Shown here: one piece after another, positions 12,040-23,830 of the stretch
How the letters are laid out: each line of letters begins with the position of its first letter
Numbering within the stretch: position 1 is the stretch's first letter
Assembly (NCBI GenBank): GCA_036937835.1
Contig: CM072877.1
Location: 4,836,001 to 4,900,000, forward strand
Reading direction: 5' to 3'
Source of the DNA: Pampus argenteus
Taxonomy: Eukaryota; Chordata; Actinopteri; Scombriformes; Stromateidae
DNA: 64,000 nucleotides
Program-made: the position numbers and the translations under genes
The notes under the pieces: generated by a model
The model's database searches: none
The model's input: the letters and a program-made list of their open reading frames with translations, nothing else
Told to the model about the DNA's origin: nothing

Positions 12040-15000
12040 AGTTAAACATGATCCAATTCTATATAGTATATAGAATATAGTATATAGTATAATAGTGAAA
12101 GGGTTTCCAGATTGTGTGTATGTTTTTTTGTTGTCTTATACAATGTGCTTTATGTTTTAGAGATAAATATTAGGGTTTTTTTTAATTCAGCACCACGAAG
12201 TGCACAGTACTTGAGGGTATTTCAGGTTATATAGAAAGTCAATAAATTTGTCATTAAATCACTTTTATTAGGTCCAGATCATAACCACATTGCAGTTATT
12301 GTTCCTTACATACACATAGTCTGCATTGACAAAAATGGAAGAATTTTTTTTAACCTATAATCATAAAACATGATAAATGCTCTAAATCTGTCTATGAATA
12401 AGAAAAGCTGGTTGTCTTTCTTCATATGTTGTCTTTGGAACAGTTAGGTTTTTGCACTTTTCTATTTTTTTTGTTTGTTTTTTTTAATTGTTAAAATGCA
12501 ATAATTTGTCACAAAAAAAAAGTAAGTAAATATGTAGAAATCCACACTGAAACATCTTACTGAGCAGAGTAAGAAACAAGTTCATCAGTATGTTATGGAC
12601 GGATGAGTGAGGTTAGAAATAAATAGAGGTCAAGCTTTGGTTAATCTGTCTCTACGTGAACCACAGAGGGACAATCAGAGGTGGAAATGGGTATTTTGTA
12701 ATCTGTGCAGCATCACAATGCAGTCTGACCTCATGCTAATACACAGCAGGAGTGTCAGCAGCAGGAGGAAAAACCTGATCTGAACACAACAGAGAATCTG
12801 CATCTGAAAGCTCTCAGGCTGCTGGAAGACACAGAGGGGAAGAGGAAGAGACAGTTACATGAAGCAAAGCAGAACTGTAGCATTATGTGATGATGCAAAG
12901 AGGCCAAAAGTGAAAGTGCCTCAACTCTGGTGGTAGAATCAATGGGTGGCGGTGCTGGTCATGGCCAATAAAGCAACTTTTTCCCCCTCTTTCTTCTCAT
13001 CTGCAGTTTTGGCACAGATTCTGGTGTGTATGTTGCTGTGTTCTGAATTTCTTAGTTGCATTTTCCCTTCATGTTCTTGGCTCTTCATTCAAATAGAGCA
13101 ATATATTTGCATATAAATAAGTATATTTTCCTTTAGAAAATATCTTCAAGCTGGACAAGATTTACTTACTAAATATCACTTTGAATTGAAGTGTACTGCA
13201 TATTCATCTTGGATTTATTTTGGAGACTAAATAAATTAAATAAACTTTGCTGTAAAGTTATTTTATTTCATGTACGGCCTTTGTGACTGTGAAAGTGTGA
13301 GATTATATTGTTAGAACCATGAATATGATGTTTGAAGTAAAGCTTCTAATGACTGTAAGTCATTTTTAAACGATAAGCCTAGTTATATTTCCACTCTTTA
13401 TTTCCTATCAACTGTTCTACCAAAGAGACAAAAGACAACAATAAGTTCATCCAGCTACAGATATGGACTAGTGTAGCTATAAAATCACTGTCACACAAAA
13501 TCAAAAACATAAAAATACAACATGGTCCTTCATTATAACGAGCATTGCTCATGTATAAAATAGAAGACGGAAAGATGGATTATATTATATATTTAACAAA
13601 TAAAAACACTGACATGAGAACATTTGTAGACAATGCTTCAGGTTGAGATTGACAACAGCGTGGCAAAGCGACTCTGAGTCTCCCTCTGGTGGCCGATTTA
13701 TAAAACACACTCAACACAAGACTGACTGTGGTGAAGTGACTTCATTGGTTTTCAATCTGAATTTTATTTACACGCTGTTTTCAAATATAATTCAGAATTG
13801 ATAAACTATGGAGTAATAGCTTTAGATTGGAGAAATTAGGGGCCCTGCTTGCACCCCCTAGAGGCGTCATAACATTATATCTTATGTGTTATTAACCCAT
13901 AATAAACAGAAATGCTGAAGTGACAGTTTGTGGTTTTAGGGCGAGGTATATGCTACAGTAAGAGTCTGCTGTAGTATCCACCTGCCAAGCACAGGATTTG
14001 TTTTTTTACTCTACTCATGCATGATAATAATAAAAAACCTGACCACCTCACAGTGAGAAAGACGTGTTGGACAGTAGATTATTAGTTAGTGACAAGTAGT
14101 AAAGGATTATAACAATTAATAATCTATTTTGCAAGATCACTTTTTGATCACCTTTGACAGAGATGTGCTGGGTAATAGATTTCTTTAGTACTAATTTTCT
14201 ATCACTGGGTAATATGTAAGGAGCAACAGATTATTCAATCGCTCAGCTGCTGTCGTTAAGAAATAGTTCCAGTGTGTAACTTAAATCACACACTGTGGTT
14301 TGTATATTTATGTTTTTGCACATTTTAAACAAATCATATTACACCGTGTCAATAATTGAGCTTTAAAGGCTGGTTTTGACCTGGGACAAAGTCAGACTCT
14401 CGCTATGCGATGCTAAGCTAGGCTAACTACATCCAGACTCCAGCTCTGTACTTGCCATAAAAACACAAGATTAGTATTTACCTGGTCACTTCACTGTCAG
14501 AAAGAGATGTTGGACTACTCCTTTACACCAACTTTAAAAACATGTTGAACATCGGGCTACCTGACATCCCAATAAACACAACACAGACCTTTTTGTTTAT
14601 ACATTTATATTTCATAACTTTGAAAAGTAGCAGTGTCATTTTTTATATTTATACAGGATCTCCTTGACAACAATGCAGTAAGGACAACACAACATCATAC
14701 AAATAGTTGATTTCTCACATTTCTCATTTTACATTCTCTACATAGTTTGACAAATTCTTGCATATCTATCAACTATCTTAAAGTGCTTCGTATTTCCAGA
14801 CAGTCGCAAACTCATGTTAACATTCATTCACGTGTTTTTCCTGAAATCAATCTTACCCGAACAGTGTTTATTTCCCACCTTTGATCATTCCTGTCCAAAC
14901 CTGTGAACTCCTACTGTATATTCAAACGGACACATTAGCTTTCTAGCGATAGAAGATATCTAGCTAACGTTATCTCTTTGTGATCAAGGTCAAGAGAATC

Positions 15001-15244
15001 AGTTACAACAGTATAAGAAACTACTACAACACTAGCCCAAAAACAACACTTTAGGGTTCTGCAGTAGCAAAAGAGCCCAACAGTTCTTAAAAGGAAAACT
15101 ACAATTTATTACAACTTGGGTTTTATTTTTTAAGGCTTTTTGGCCATCACTTCCAGTTTTTACGATATGCAGATAAAAATAGGTCCAAGAGGGCAGCAAA
15201 CATGAACAGCAAGGTGGCTGTTGGCATTTAAACAAGCTTAGCTA
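10613..15244. other. Intergenic, no gene seen
   Basis: AT-rich DNA upstream of tdgf1 and downstream of gene A. The proximal part should contain the tdgf1 promoter, but I see no decisive element. Apart from a long AT microsatellite at 11946-12037, no feature or coding frame is recognisable. Confidence 0.55.
11946..12037. repeat. (AT)n microsatellite, ~92 bp
   Basis: Essentially perfect alternating AT, the longest dinucleotide repeat in the window. Confidence 0.95.
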
Positions 15245-15510
15245 CTACCGTAGTTTTCTGACTATAAGGCGCATCTAAATTCATTACATTTTCTTCTGCC
15301 TTATATTTCCAGTACGCCTTATGTATGACCTTTGGTTGTGTTTCACTAACCTCGAACCGATTTTATGTCGTACACATTACGGCTAATAACGTATTACTCT
15401 GCGAGTCAGGAGCCTGGCAGAGGCCGGAATCATTACTGAACAGCCCGGTGACAGCAACGAGACTGACTCGGATAATGACGAGAGGGATCCGGGCTGCTGG
15501 ATCCTAAAAT
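15245..15510 (+). mobile_element. DNA-transposon/MITE-like fragment
   Basis: Starts with CTACCGTAGTTTTCTGACTATAAGGCGCA and CGCCTTAT further in. This closely resembles the terminal sequence (ACCGTATTTTCCGGACTATAAGGCGC type) of a nonautonomous DNA element widespread in fish. A matching second terminus was not found, so the copy looks truncated; the right limit is a guess. Confidence 0.5.
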
Positions 15511-16078
15511 CACTCAACTGTTAAACTCTGAACAACGGTTGTGTATTTTTGTGTTAAACTCCACCCAGAAGAATTAGCCCAATCAATCTAACGAATCTAA
15601 AAGAATAATCTAAAGGACACAGTTGGCAATTTTAGGCATATTATTTAGTTGGCATATTGGTCTATAAGTGCCAACCAGTTTTACCAACACTATTTCTGCC
15701 ATGATGATAAATACATAGGTTTGGTACATTAATAATACAGAGGTTAAGATCTTTCTAGATTAAATTTTTTTTTACTACCATTACTATGATACTAAATATA
15801 CACTCTTAATCATAACCAATAGAACCCCAAATAAAATCCAAGTTGTTAAAAGCATCAACCAAGTAGCCATACAAGAACCATACAGAGCCTTGAAATCAGG
15901 AACCATCTGATCAATGTAAGTAAAGAAGATGAATATGACCAGACGGTACAATGCTTGCATTTTAACACATTCATTCACGCATTGAGGTTTGATACCCACA
16001 CTTTCAGACCTTCCTGTTCTCCAACATTTTTAAAAAAACACACTTCACAACCCAGAATCTTTAAGCAATCAGAAAATT

Positions 16079-17252
16079 TTAACTTTCCTCTTCTTCTTCG
16101 TCTTCTTCGTCTTCGTCTTCGTCTTCTTCCTCCTCTTCCTCCTCTTCCTCTTCCTCTTCCTCCTCTTCTTCCTCATTGTCTATGTCCTTCACTGTGTCCT
16201 TCTTGGTCATCTTCCAGCTGAGAGTCCATTCGCTCTCTGGCATGCCGTCTTCTTCGTGCATCAGTCCCATGTATCTGTGACTCCGGTGCTCGGTGGAGAA
16301 ACAAACCACTTCGTCCTCGTCCGGCTTCCTCCAGCGACAGATTCTCCAGGAGTCTCTCCAAGCTCGCCGCACCATTTCCTCCTCTTCCTCCTCCTCATTC
16401 CTCTTGTTCTCCTCATCCTCCTCTTCTTCACTTTCATCTTCTCCTCTGTGCACCATCGCCACCATCCACGACTGCTTCCATGTGGAAAAGGAGGTGTTCA
16501 GCTTGTGGAACTGCAGATGGAGCGGGACATCCGGCCTGTGTTTGATTCGTTTTCTCAATGTCTGTTCCTTCTTTTCTTCTTCTACTACACTGTTCTCCTC
16601 GTTGACTGTCTCACAGTCATTGTCCTCCTCTGTGCTGACTGCTATGTTCTCATCTTCATCATCTTCGTCATCACTTTCCCCCGCCTCGGTTACTTGGTCA
16701 TCCTCCTCCTCGTCATCTACATCATCTTCTTCTTCACCTTCATCTTCGACTTCCACATCTACGTCTTCGTCTTCATCTTCATCTTCATCTTCATCTTCAT
16801 CTTCCTGTTCTTTGTCTAACTCTTCCTCTTTTCCTTCTGCGTCTTCTTCATCATCCTCCTTTTTGTGTTGTTTGTCCCTCTCCCCCTCGTGTGCTTCCTC
16901 TTCTTCCTCTTCTTCATCCTCGTTCTCCTCATCCTCCTCCTCTTTGTCCTCCTCCTCGTCTTCATCTCTCTCCTCCTCATGACCATCATCCTTCTTGTTT
17001 ACTTCTTTATCTTTTTCCTTCTTCCCCTTGTGTATTTCTTTGTCCTCCTTGTTGTTGACTTCTTTGTTGTCATTCTCCTCTTCTTCCACATCGTCTACTT
17101 CCTCCTCTTCATCCTCCTCCTCTTCCTCCTCCTCACCTTCTTCTTCTTTTTCTTCTTCCTCCTTTTTGTTTACAGCTTTATCCTCTATTTCTTTGTCCTC
17201 CTTGTTGTTGACTTCTTTGTTGTCATCCTCCTCTTCCTCTACATCGTCTACT

Positions 17253-17284
<32 letters not shown>

Positions 17285-20200
17285 TTCTTCTCCTTCTTCT
17301 TCTTCCTCCTTTTTGTTTAGAGCTTCATCCTCTATTTCTTTGTCCTCCTTGTTGTTGACTTCTTCGTTGTCATCCTCCTCTTCCTCCACATCATCTACTT
17401 CCTCCTCCTCCTCTTCCTCCTCCTCACCTTCTTCTTCTTCTTCTTCTTCCTCTTTTTTGTTTACAGCTCCATCCTCTATTTCTTTGTCCTCCTTGTTGTT
17501 GACTTCTTTGTTGTCACCCTCCTCTTCCTCCACATCGTCTACTTCTTCCTCCTCCTCTTCCTCCTCCTCTTCTCCTCCTTCTTCTTCTTCTTCCTCCTTT
17601 TTGTTTACAGCTTCATCCTCTATTTCTTTGTTCTCCTTGTTGTTGACTTCTTCTTTGTCATCCTCCTCTTCCTCCTCATAATCTACTCCTTCCTCCTCCT
17701 CCTCCTCCTCCTCCTCAGCTTCATCCTCCTCACTAGTTCTGTTAATGTTTTTATCCTCCTCTTTGTGCACTTGTTTGTCCACTTCCCCCTTATTTGGTTC
17801 CTCTTCTTCCTCCTCCTCTACGTCTTTCTCCTCCTCATCATGCACTTCATTGTCATCATCCTTCTTGTTTATTTCTTCCTCTTCCTCTTCCTCTTCCTCT
17901 TCCTCTTCCTCGTCCTCTTCCTCGTCCTCTTCTTCTTCTTCTTCTTCTGCTTCATTTTTCTCTATTTTGTTGTTGATTTCTTCTTTATTGTCATCCTCCT
18001 CTTCCTCCTCCTCTTCTAGTCCTTCATCCTCTTCGTCCTTCTTGTTTACCTCTTTGTGTTCCTTCTCTTTGTGTATCTCTTGTGTTTTCTCCTCCTTATC
18101 TACTTCTTCCTCCTCTTTTTCCTCGACATCTACATCTTCCTCCTCCTCCTCAGTCTCCTCATCTACTCCTTCATCCTCATCCTCCTCATCTACTTCTACG
18201 TCCTCATCATCCACTCTTTCCTCCTCCTCTTCCTCCTCCTCCTCCTCCTTTGTGTCATCCATTATCTCCTCCACCTCCTCCTGTGTCACATCCACTTCGT
18301 CCTCCTCCTCGTCCTCCTCCTCCTCCTCCTCCACCTCCTCCTGTGTCACATCCACTTCGTCCTCCTCTGGTTGGCTCCTTCCTTTAGGAGTCCTCCAGGC
18401 CTCCATCCACTCTGTGGCATCTGTGATCTCATCATCCAGCTGTGATGTAAGATGGAGGTTCACGCTTTGACGTCTCCTCGTCAGCATGTCACTGTGTCGG
18501 TGATGGGACTCCAGTGACGCCTTCCACCACCTGTAGGCACAATTTTAGTTTGGGTTTAGTTCTCCATAGTTTAATGTAAAACAATGATGTTTCTTTCTAG
18601 AGGAACAGGTAACATCAATCACCAATTCTCAAAGTAGGAAACTGATTGAAATCTAATTTTTGTTGGCAAGAATGGACAAAATTGTGGTCACTTTAAGAAC
18701 TGTAGCTGCCACATGCCCAAACATACTGTGCCAAAATCCTTTCATAGTAAAAAAAAATACATCTTGTGCCTAACATTAAGAATGTGACCTGATTTGCTGC
18801 CTGTATCCCCAGCACGACTTCCAGTTCTGTTCACGTTCTTCTTTTTCCGTCAGGGGAGGTGCAGAGAGCAGCCAGGAATCGCTCCACCCAGGCATGAACA
18901 CATCGTTTATCATCATCATCACAGAGATGGTTGTATTGAGTGTACTGTCGTCCGTTGTGTCTTCGGGTTTAGATTTCCATGAATCCTCCCAACCAACTGG
19001 TTCATCCTGTAATGACATTGAAAAATGAAATTTGAAAAAACAAATCAGTGTTTTTAATGAGATGAGATGATAAAAAAATGTGTCTTGTACTCAACGTATA
19101 TTGACCTGAAATAAATCTCCTACCCAGCTTCTTTTGCTCTATGTGGAATATTTTACAGTGAGAATGAAAAACAGCATATAAGTAAATAACAATGTTGATG
19201 ACGACCCCACCTGCTCCATCAGTTGCTGTACTTTTTCAAACTTGTTGCTGAAGTCTTGTTGGTAATCAGGCCAGATACAATCCCAGTTCTGTTTCTGCTG
19301 TCTGAAAGCAAAGTTCATGATCTTCCAGGTGCCAGCCCAGGAGGGAAGATGATATAAATCTATTTCACCTGTGGAAGCCAGTTTTCGGTCATACAAAATC
19401 TCCCACTGGAAGTCTTTCTCCTCGGAGCTCTCCGATGTGCCTGCGCCCTTCCCTGGCTGGAACCATTAAGAAAGAAAATAATTGATTCATTTGTACTGAA
19501 GGGCATTATTGTCTCAAAAAGCAATGTCATTCAAAAGCATATTTGTAATAAATATAATACATAATATCTGAATGGTTACTAGTGTTCCAAAGTTACACTT
19601 AATACAAACCAACAAAACAGTACAGTTGGGGAGAAGACAACACCACCATTGGCAGCCATTATATGGTTAGAACATGGCTGGAAGTATCTGGAAACTGATA
19701 TAATGTAAAGCCATATGTTTGTGTCAGTCTACCTGTTTCCAGGACTGACTCCATTCATCAGCAGCAGACGTCCATTCAGTCTCTGATTCGTATCCCTTTG
19801 GTTTGTACTTCCTGCTGTTAGTCAGTTCTATAGTCGTGAATCCCTGGATTCTGGTTTGCTGTTCTTTTGCCTTCAGGTAAAGATACTTTGGAGGCTTCAG
19901 GCTCATCCAGGAATCTTTCCAATATATCCGGAACGCATCCACCTCTACTTTGCGTTTATGTATGCGAGGTTTGGGTGAAGCTGTCCTCCTGGAAGAAGGT
20001 GGAGGAGGTGGAGGCTCATTTTTGGATTTGGGAGGAGGAGGGACAATTTTGAATTTAATTCTCGGCTTGTTTTTTTCCGTCTCATCTTTGCTGGTGGCTT
20101 TCTTGAAGTCGGATATGTCACTCTTTGCCTTGTCTCCATTGACCACAGACCAATGATAAGTCCACTTTGAGAAAAGTCTGCAGACACAAAAATAGCAAAA

Positions 20201-21293
20201 CAATCATTTTATATAAAATCAATGCAGAGATTCAGTCAGAATTAGTGTCAGCTTTATCAGGCCAGACTCAGAAAAATAGATCTGTAATTCTGTGATAGAA
20301 GTGTTCAATTGGTAGATTTCTAATGATTTCAAATCATTTCTGGCATCTTTTAGGTTATGCACAGCAGGTCTGTACCAACTGTATCTCGTAATTATGACTT
20401 ACCATCTACACTAACATACTTTGTAATGTAGCAGTTTTGTTGAGGTTTTATTTTATTTTATCTGGGTCAAATAAATACATTTATGTGCAGCCTCATCTGT
20501 TCCGTTTAGAGCCAGGACCTCCTAAATAAGGCGTGCAAGGTGTTAGCTTTACTGAAATATTACAACAAAAGTCTGACTCTGTCCAGAGCAGCAGGTGAGT
20601 TAACTCCACCAGCCACCAGCACCCTTATTAGTATTCACTGTACTGGCTTCCTCAAGCCATGGTAGTTGACACTTGGACCTGATCTGGCAGCCAAGTCCAG
20701 GTCCAAATTATACTCTGTGTAATGGAGTCGGGTAGGGTCTGGTTTTATTGCCACACATCTCGGGTCCGTGTGTACATCCGATACCCAATTAATCCAAGCA
20801 GATCTCCTGGACCAGAATCAGCTCTGATCAGATGGTATGCCATAATCACAAATGTAAAAAAAAATCTCAAAAAATCTGGTCTATGCGAAAATGTATGCTT
20901 TTAAATGGCAAGCATGTTTTTTGGATTTTATTTGGAGATATAAATTGGCAGGAAATTATCTTCTGACCATGTATACCTCCTAGATGGCTGTTCCATTTTT
21001 GGTGCCTTTTTACACCTCTAACTTTTCACCTGTAAGGTGATTGTGGACACAGTTTACAATACCTGTACAGTACACTAAGATTAAATATAATTGTATAATG
21101 CTCAGGTTTTCCTTAGTGTGAAGAACACAAAAACAACTAGAAGTATCGTTTATTCTCACACTTTAAGTGAACTTTTTTCCTTAAATTCCTCCTCCTGTTT
21201 GCACTGGTCCGCTATGCTTTGAGCTCTCTTCTCCCATTGGTCTCTTAGCTTGCCGTTGCTAAAAGTTCTCCGATCTTCCTTCTTTGACAACAT
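16079..21293 (-). CDS. Gene A: Trp-motif (W-x-x-S-W) protein with giant acidic repeat exon
   Basis: Family not recognised. Coding exons on the minus strand: 21293-21160, 20177-19733, 19456-19211, 19006-18789, 18530-16079. All junctions are GT-AG and frame-consistent, giving about 1164 aa. Exon 1 encodes a short charged module with QWEKRA and EKSSL. Exons 2-4 and both ends of exon 5 carry repeated Trp motifs: KWTYHW, YWKDSW, EWSQSW, SWAGTW, NWDCIW, GWEDSW, GWSDSW, NWKSCW, EWMEAW, TWKQSW, AWRDSW and EWTLSW. Exon 2 also has a proline-rich stretch. Residues ~395-1030 are almost entirely Glu/Asp with Lys/Asn spacers in tandem 48-49-codon repeats. No signal peptide or membrane segment is seen. Gene B, on the same strand, is its paralogue. 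An upstream noncoding exon is likely, as an acceptor-like ctcctag precedes the ATG. The acidic composition suggests a nuclear or scaffold protein, but that is only inference. Confidence 0.75.
16865..18370 (-). repeat. In-frame coding minisatellite and polypurine tract (acidic domain of gene A)
   Basis: The coding strand is nearly all A and G. Between about 17030 and 17690 a unit recurs with anchor positions 17171, 17318, 17462 and 17606, that is at 147, 144 and 144 bases. All are multiples of three, so the frame is kept. Each unit reads as a Glu block, V-D-D-V, another Glu block, K-E-V-N-N-K-E-D-K-E-I-E-D and V/L-N-K-K. Open frames on the plus strand here are Ser-, Leu- or Pro-rich shadows of this bias. 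Confidence 0.9.
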
Positions 21294-21902
21294 CCTGTTG
21301 CCTAGGAGACACATACAATGCAAACAAACACGCAATAAACAACAGAAATAAGAACAAACATGACACTCAGGGTGTTAAGTTGCATTCCTATAGTGTATCC
21401 ATTAAGTCTGTATGGTTGTGCGTGTTGAGTCAATTAATTAACAAAGTTAAATCATTAAATCAACTTGAATCAACACTCTCTGGTTCCTTCAGTGTGAGGA
21501 TTTGTAGCATTACTTTGTTTTATAAACTTAAACTTATAAATGTAAATGTAATATATCTGGGTTGTGGACAGTTGGTCCAGCAAAATAAGAGATTTGAAGA
21601 CTTGGTGATGATCATGATGGGCATTTTTCAAATATTTCTGCATTGTGGCTTTGTGGCTTAATTATCAATTCTCTCAAAAACTGTTGACAGATAAATGAAT
21701 AAGGAATATGTTGCAGCCCTATCAGCTTTAGTTCATGTAAAATATTAATATTAATATTGCATGTTAACTCAGGGGAAGCTTTTGAAATTTGTCTACATTT
21801 GCAACTGCATTACAATTCAACAGTAACTGAACATTAACACCAGTAAACGCAGACATGAACACCGTTTCTTCTGAAAGCATACAGGTATCGGTAGGATTGG
21901 GA

Positions 21903-21905
<3 letters not shown>

Positions 21906-21964
<59 letters not shown>
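21906..21964. repeat. (AT)n microsatellite
   Basis: About 29 perfect AT copies. Confidence 0.95.
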
Positions 21965-21969
<5 letters not shown>

Positions 21970-23667
21970 GCTTCCTTCTCTGCAGTGAAAAGAGAAATTC
22001 TTTGAAATTAATTTTCATATTCCCAGTATTCAAATCAAATCCTCTGTCGACTCAGCTCAGACTAAATAGATAACAAATAGCATGTCAGATCTTCCGAACA
22101 TCAAACATGCTATGCACAGAACTCACAAGCACTAGTATTCATACATATATATAGAATAAACAACAAACAGATGAATGTATTAATCCAGTTCTGGTCCAGT
22201 TCTCAGTGCAGCGTCATGTTGAAGACGAAAACTGTGACACGAGGAGACCAGCATCACTATAATTAAACACCACTCAGCAACACGCAAGGCTACTAACAGC
22301 AACAACAACAAGAACACATACTGCTCTGAAGATCCTGTTGCTGGGTCGAAGGTTTAAAATGATGAATACCTCGTTATTCAAAACACCTTCATTTTCCCTA
22401 TAGAAAAGCTGCTATAGTCAATATATATATATATATATATATATGTTCTATATATATAGTTCTGTCTGTCTGATGACACTGTCAGTGTTGACAAATGAAG
22501 CTGACTAATCCAAGTAACGACAATTTAAAATTAGGAAATGAGCTCAGGCCTTCTCCAGCACCTCCCTGCACATGATGATGGTATTGAAACTACTGAGAAT
22601 CCAATTTCAGAGACTTCAACATCTAAAGTGTTTTGTTTTTTTAAATCTATACATATAGACCTGTAATGGAAATGGAAATAATAAGTGCTCCTAGCGCTGC
22701 CACTAACTCTACAAAGTTCTTGCACTCCTTGTAGTTGTTGTTGATCGCATCACTTCATGATGATGAACATTTCCTAATGAAGGTCTGAGGACCGAAACTT
22801 CATTAGTAAAGTGAGTACAAGTTATCATAGAAATAGTTACAATATTTAATATTCAATAACAGTTTTTAATTGTATATATATTTATTGACAGTTGAGATGT
22901 ATGCGTTTCTACTGCGCTACTTCTAAGCACTAAGACTGCTCACCTAGCTTCTTTAAAACTGTAAAAAAAAAAAATCAATTATGACTTACCTGATGTCTGT
23001 CTGTGTCTCTCACAGTCTGTTTACATCCCCTGCTGTATCCAGTAACACTATACATTAAGTTATGTGTCCACTATCTGTCTGTCTCTCTTTGGACCGGTCT
23101 GACTCTAATCTTTACAAGAGCTACGTGGCTGTCTGTCTGTGTCTCAGCCTGTCTATCTCTTACTCTCTGTCTGTCTGTGTCTCAGCCTGTCTATCTCTTA
23201 CTCTCTGTCTGTCTGTCTGTCTTCAGTTTGTTTCTGCAGTCAGTTAAGTTTAACCAGCTTACACACAGTCTGTCTTGTATGTTACTTTGTGGTGCTCAGG
23301 CATCCCTCCTTGCTATTTTTACATCACACGTTAACAGATCCAGAGCTGCAGATCTAAATTTAGTGCTGGGGTGAGGCAAACACGGCAAACACGAGGAGAG
23401 CAGCCGGCAGCTTGGAAATGCAGTGAAGTGACATGAAATGAATGAAAACACTGAAGTGAAATCGATCTTAATTCAACAGGTGCATCAACAGCAAACAGGT
23501 CATCCGTAAGCATTGGTCAGCCAATCAGAAACCAGCGCTGTGAGCTAACCAGAGTCATGCAGCATGCTGATACACAGACAATACTTTCCCCAGCTGGCAA
23601 CCAGCCAATCAGTGTGAAGAATGTCTCAGTATAGATTGGTGGGTGTGCAGGAGTCCAGCAGTATATG

Positions 23668-23830
23668 TCAAGTCAAGCCAATTTTTATTCACCAAATCTC
23701 AACAGATATCTATATAGAAGCACTTCAAGGCTTCTGTGGACATGAAACTCTCCTGGTTGGATCATCAGTACAGAAGAGAATAGAAATAAATATAATATCT
23801 GGTTCTTTAATAGTCAAAGGTTCGAGTGAA
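23668..23830 (+). repeat. Interspersed repeat, SINE-like fragment
   Basis: Begins GTCAAGTCAAGCCAATTTTT and continues with ACCAAATCTCAAC and a GCACTTCAAGGC block. This is the pattern of a second common teleost interspersed element. Boundaries are approximate. Confidence 0.55.

Noticed and set aside
15784..15999. Minus-strand 71-residue frame with a hydrophobic stretch just downstream of gene A's stop codon
   Set aside because: The hydrophobic segment resembles a membrane span, but there is no acceptor joining it to gene A in frame and the codon use is AT-driven. Most likely it is 3' UTR sequence.
16293..18470. Long plus-strand open frames of 100-240 residues, Ser-, Leu- or Pro-rich
   Set aside because: They are complements of the polypurine coding exon of gene A in other frames, with no start or splice context of their own.
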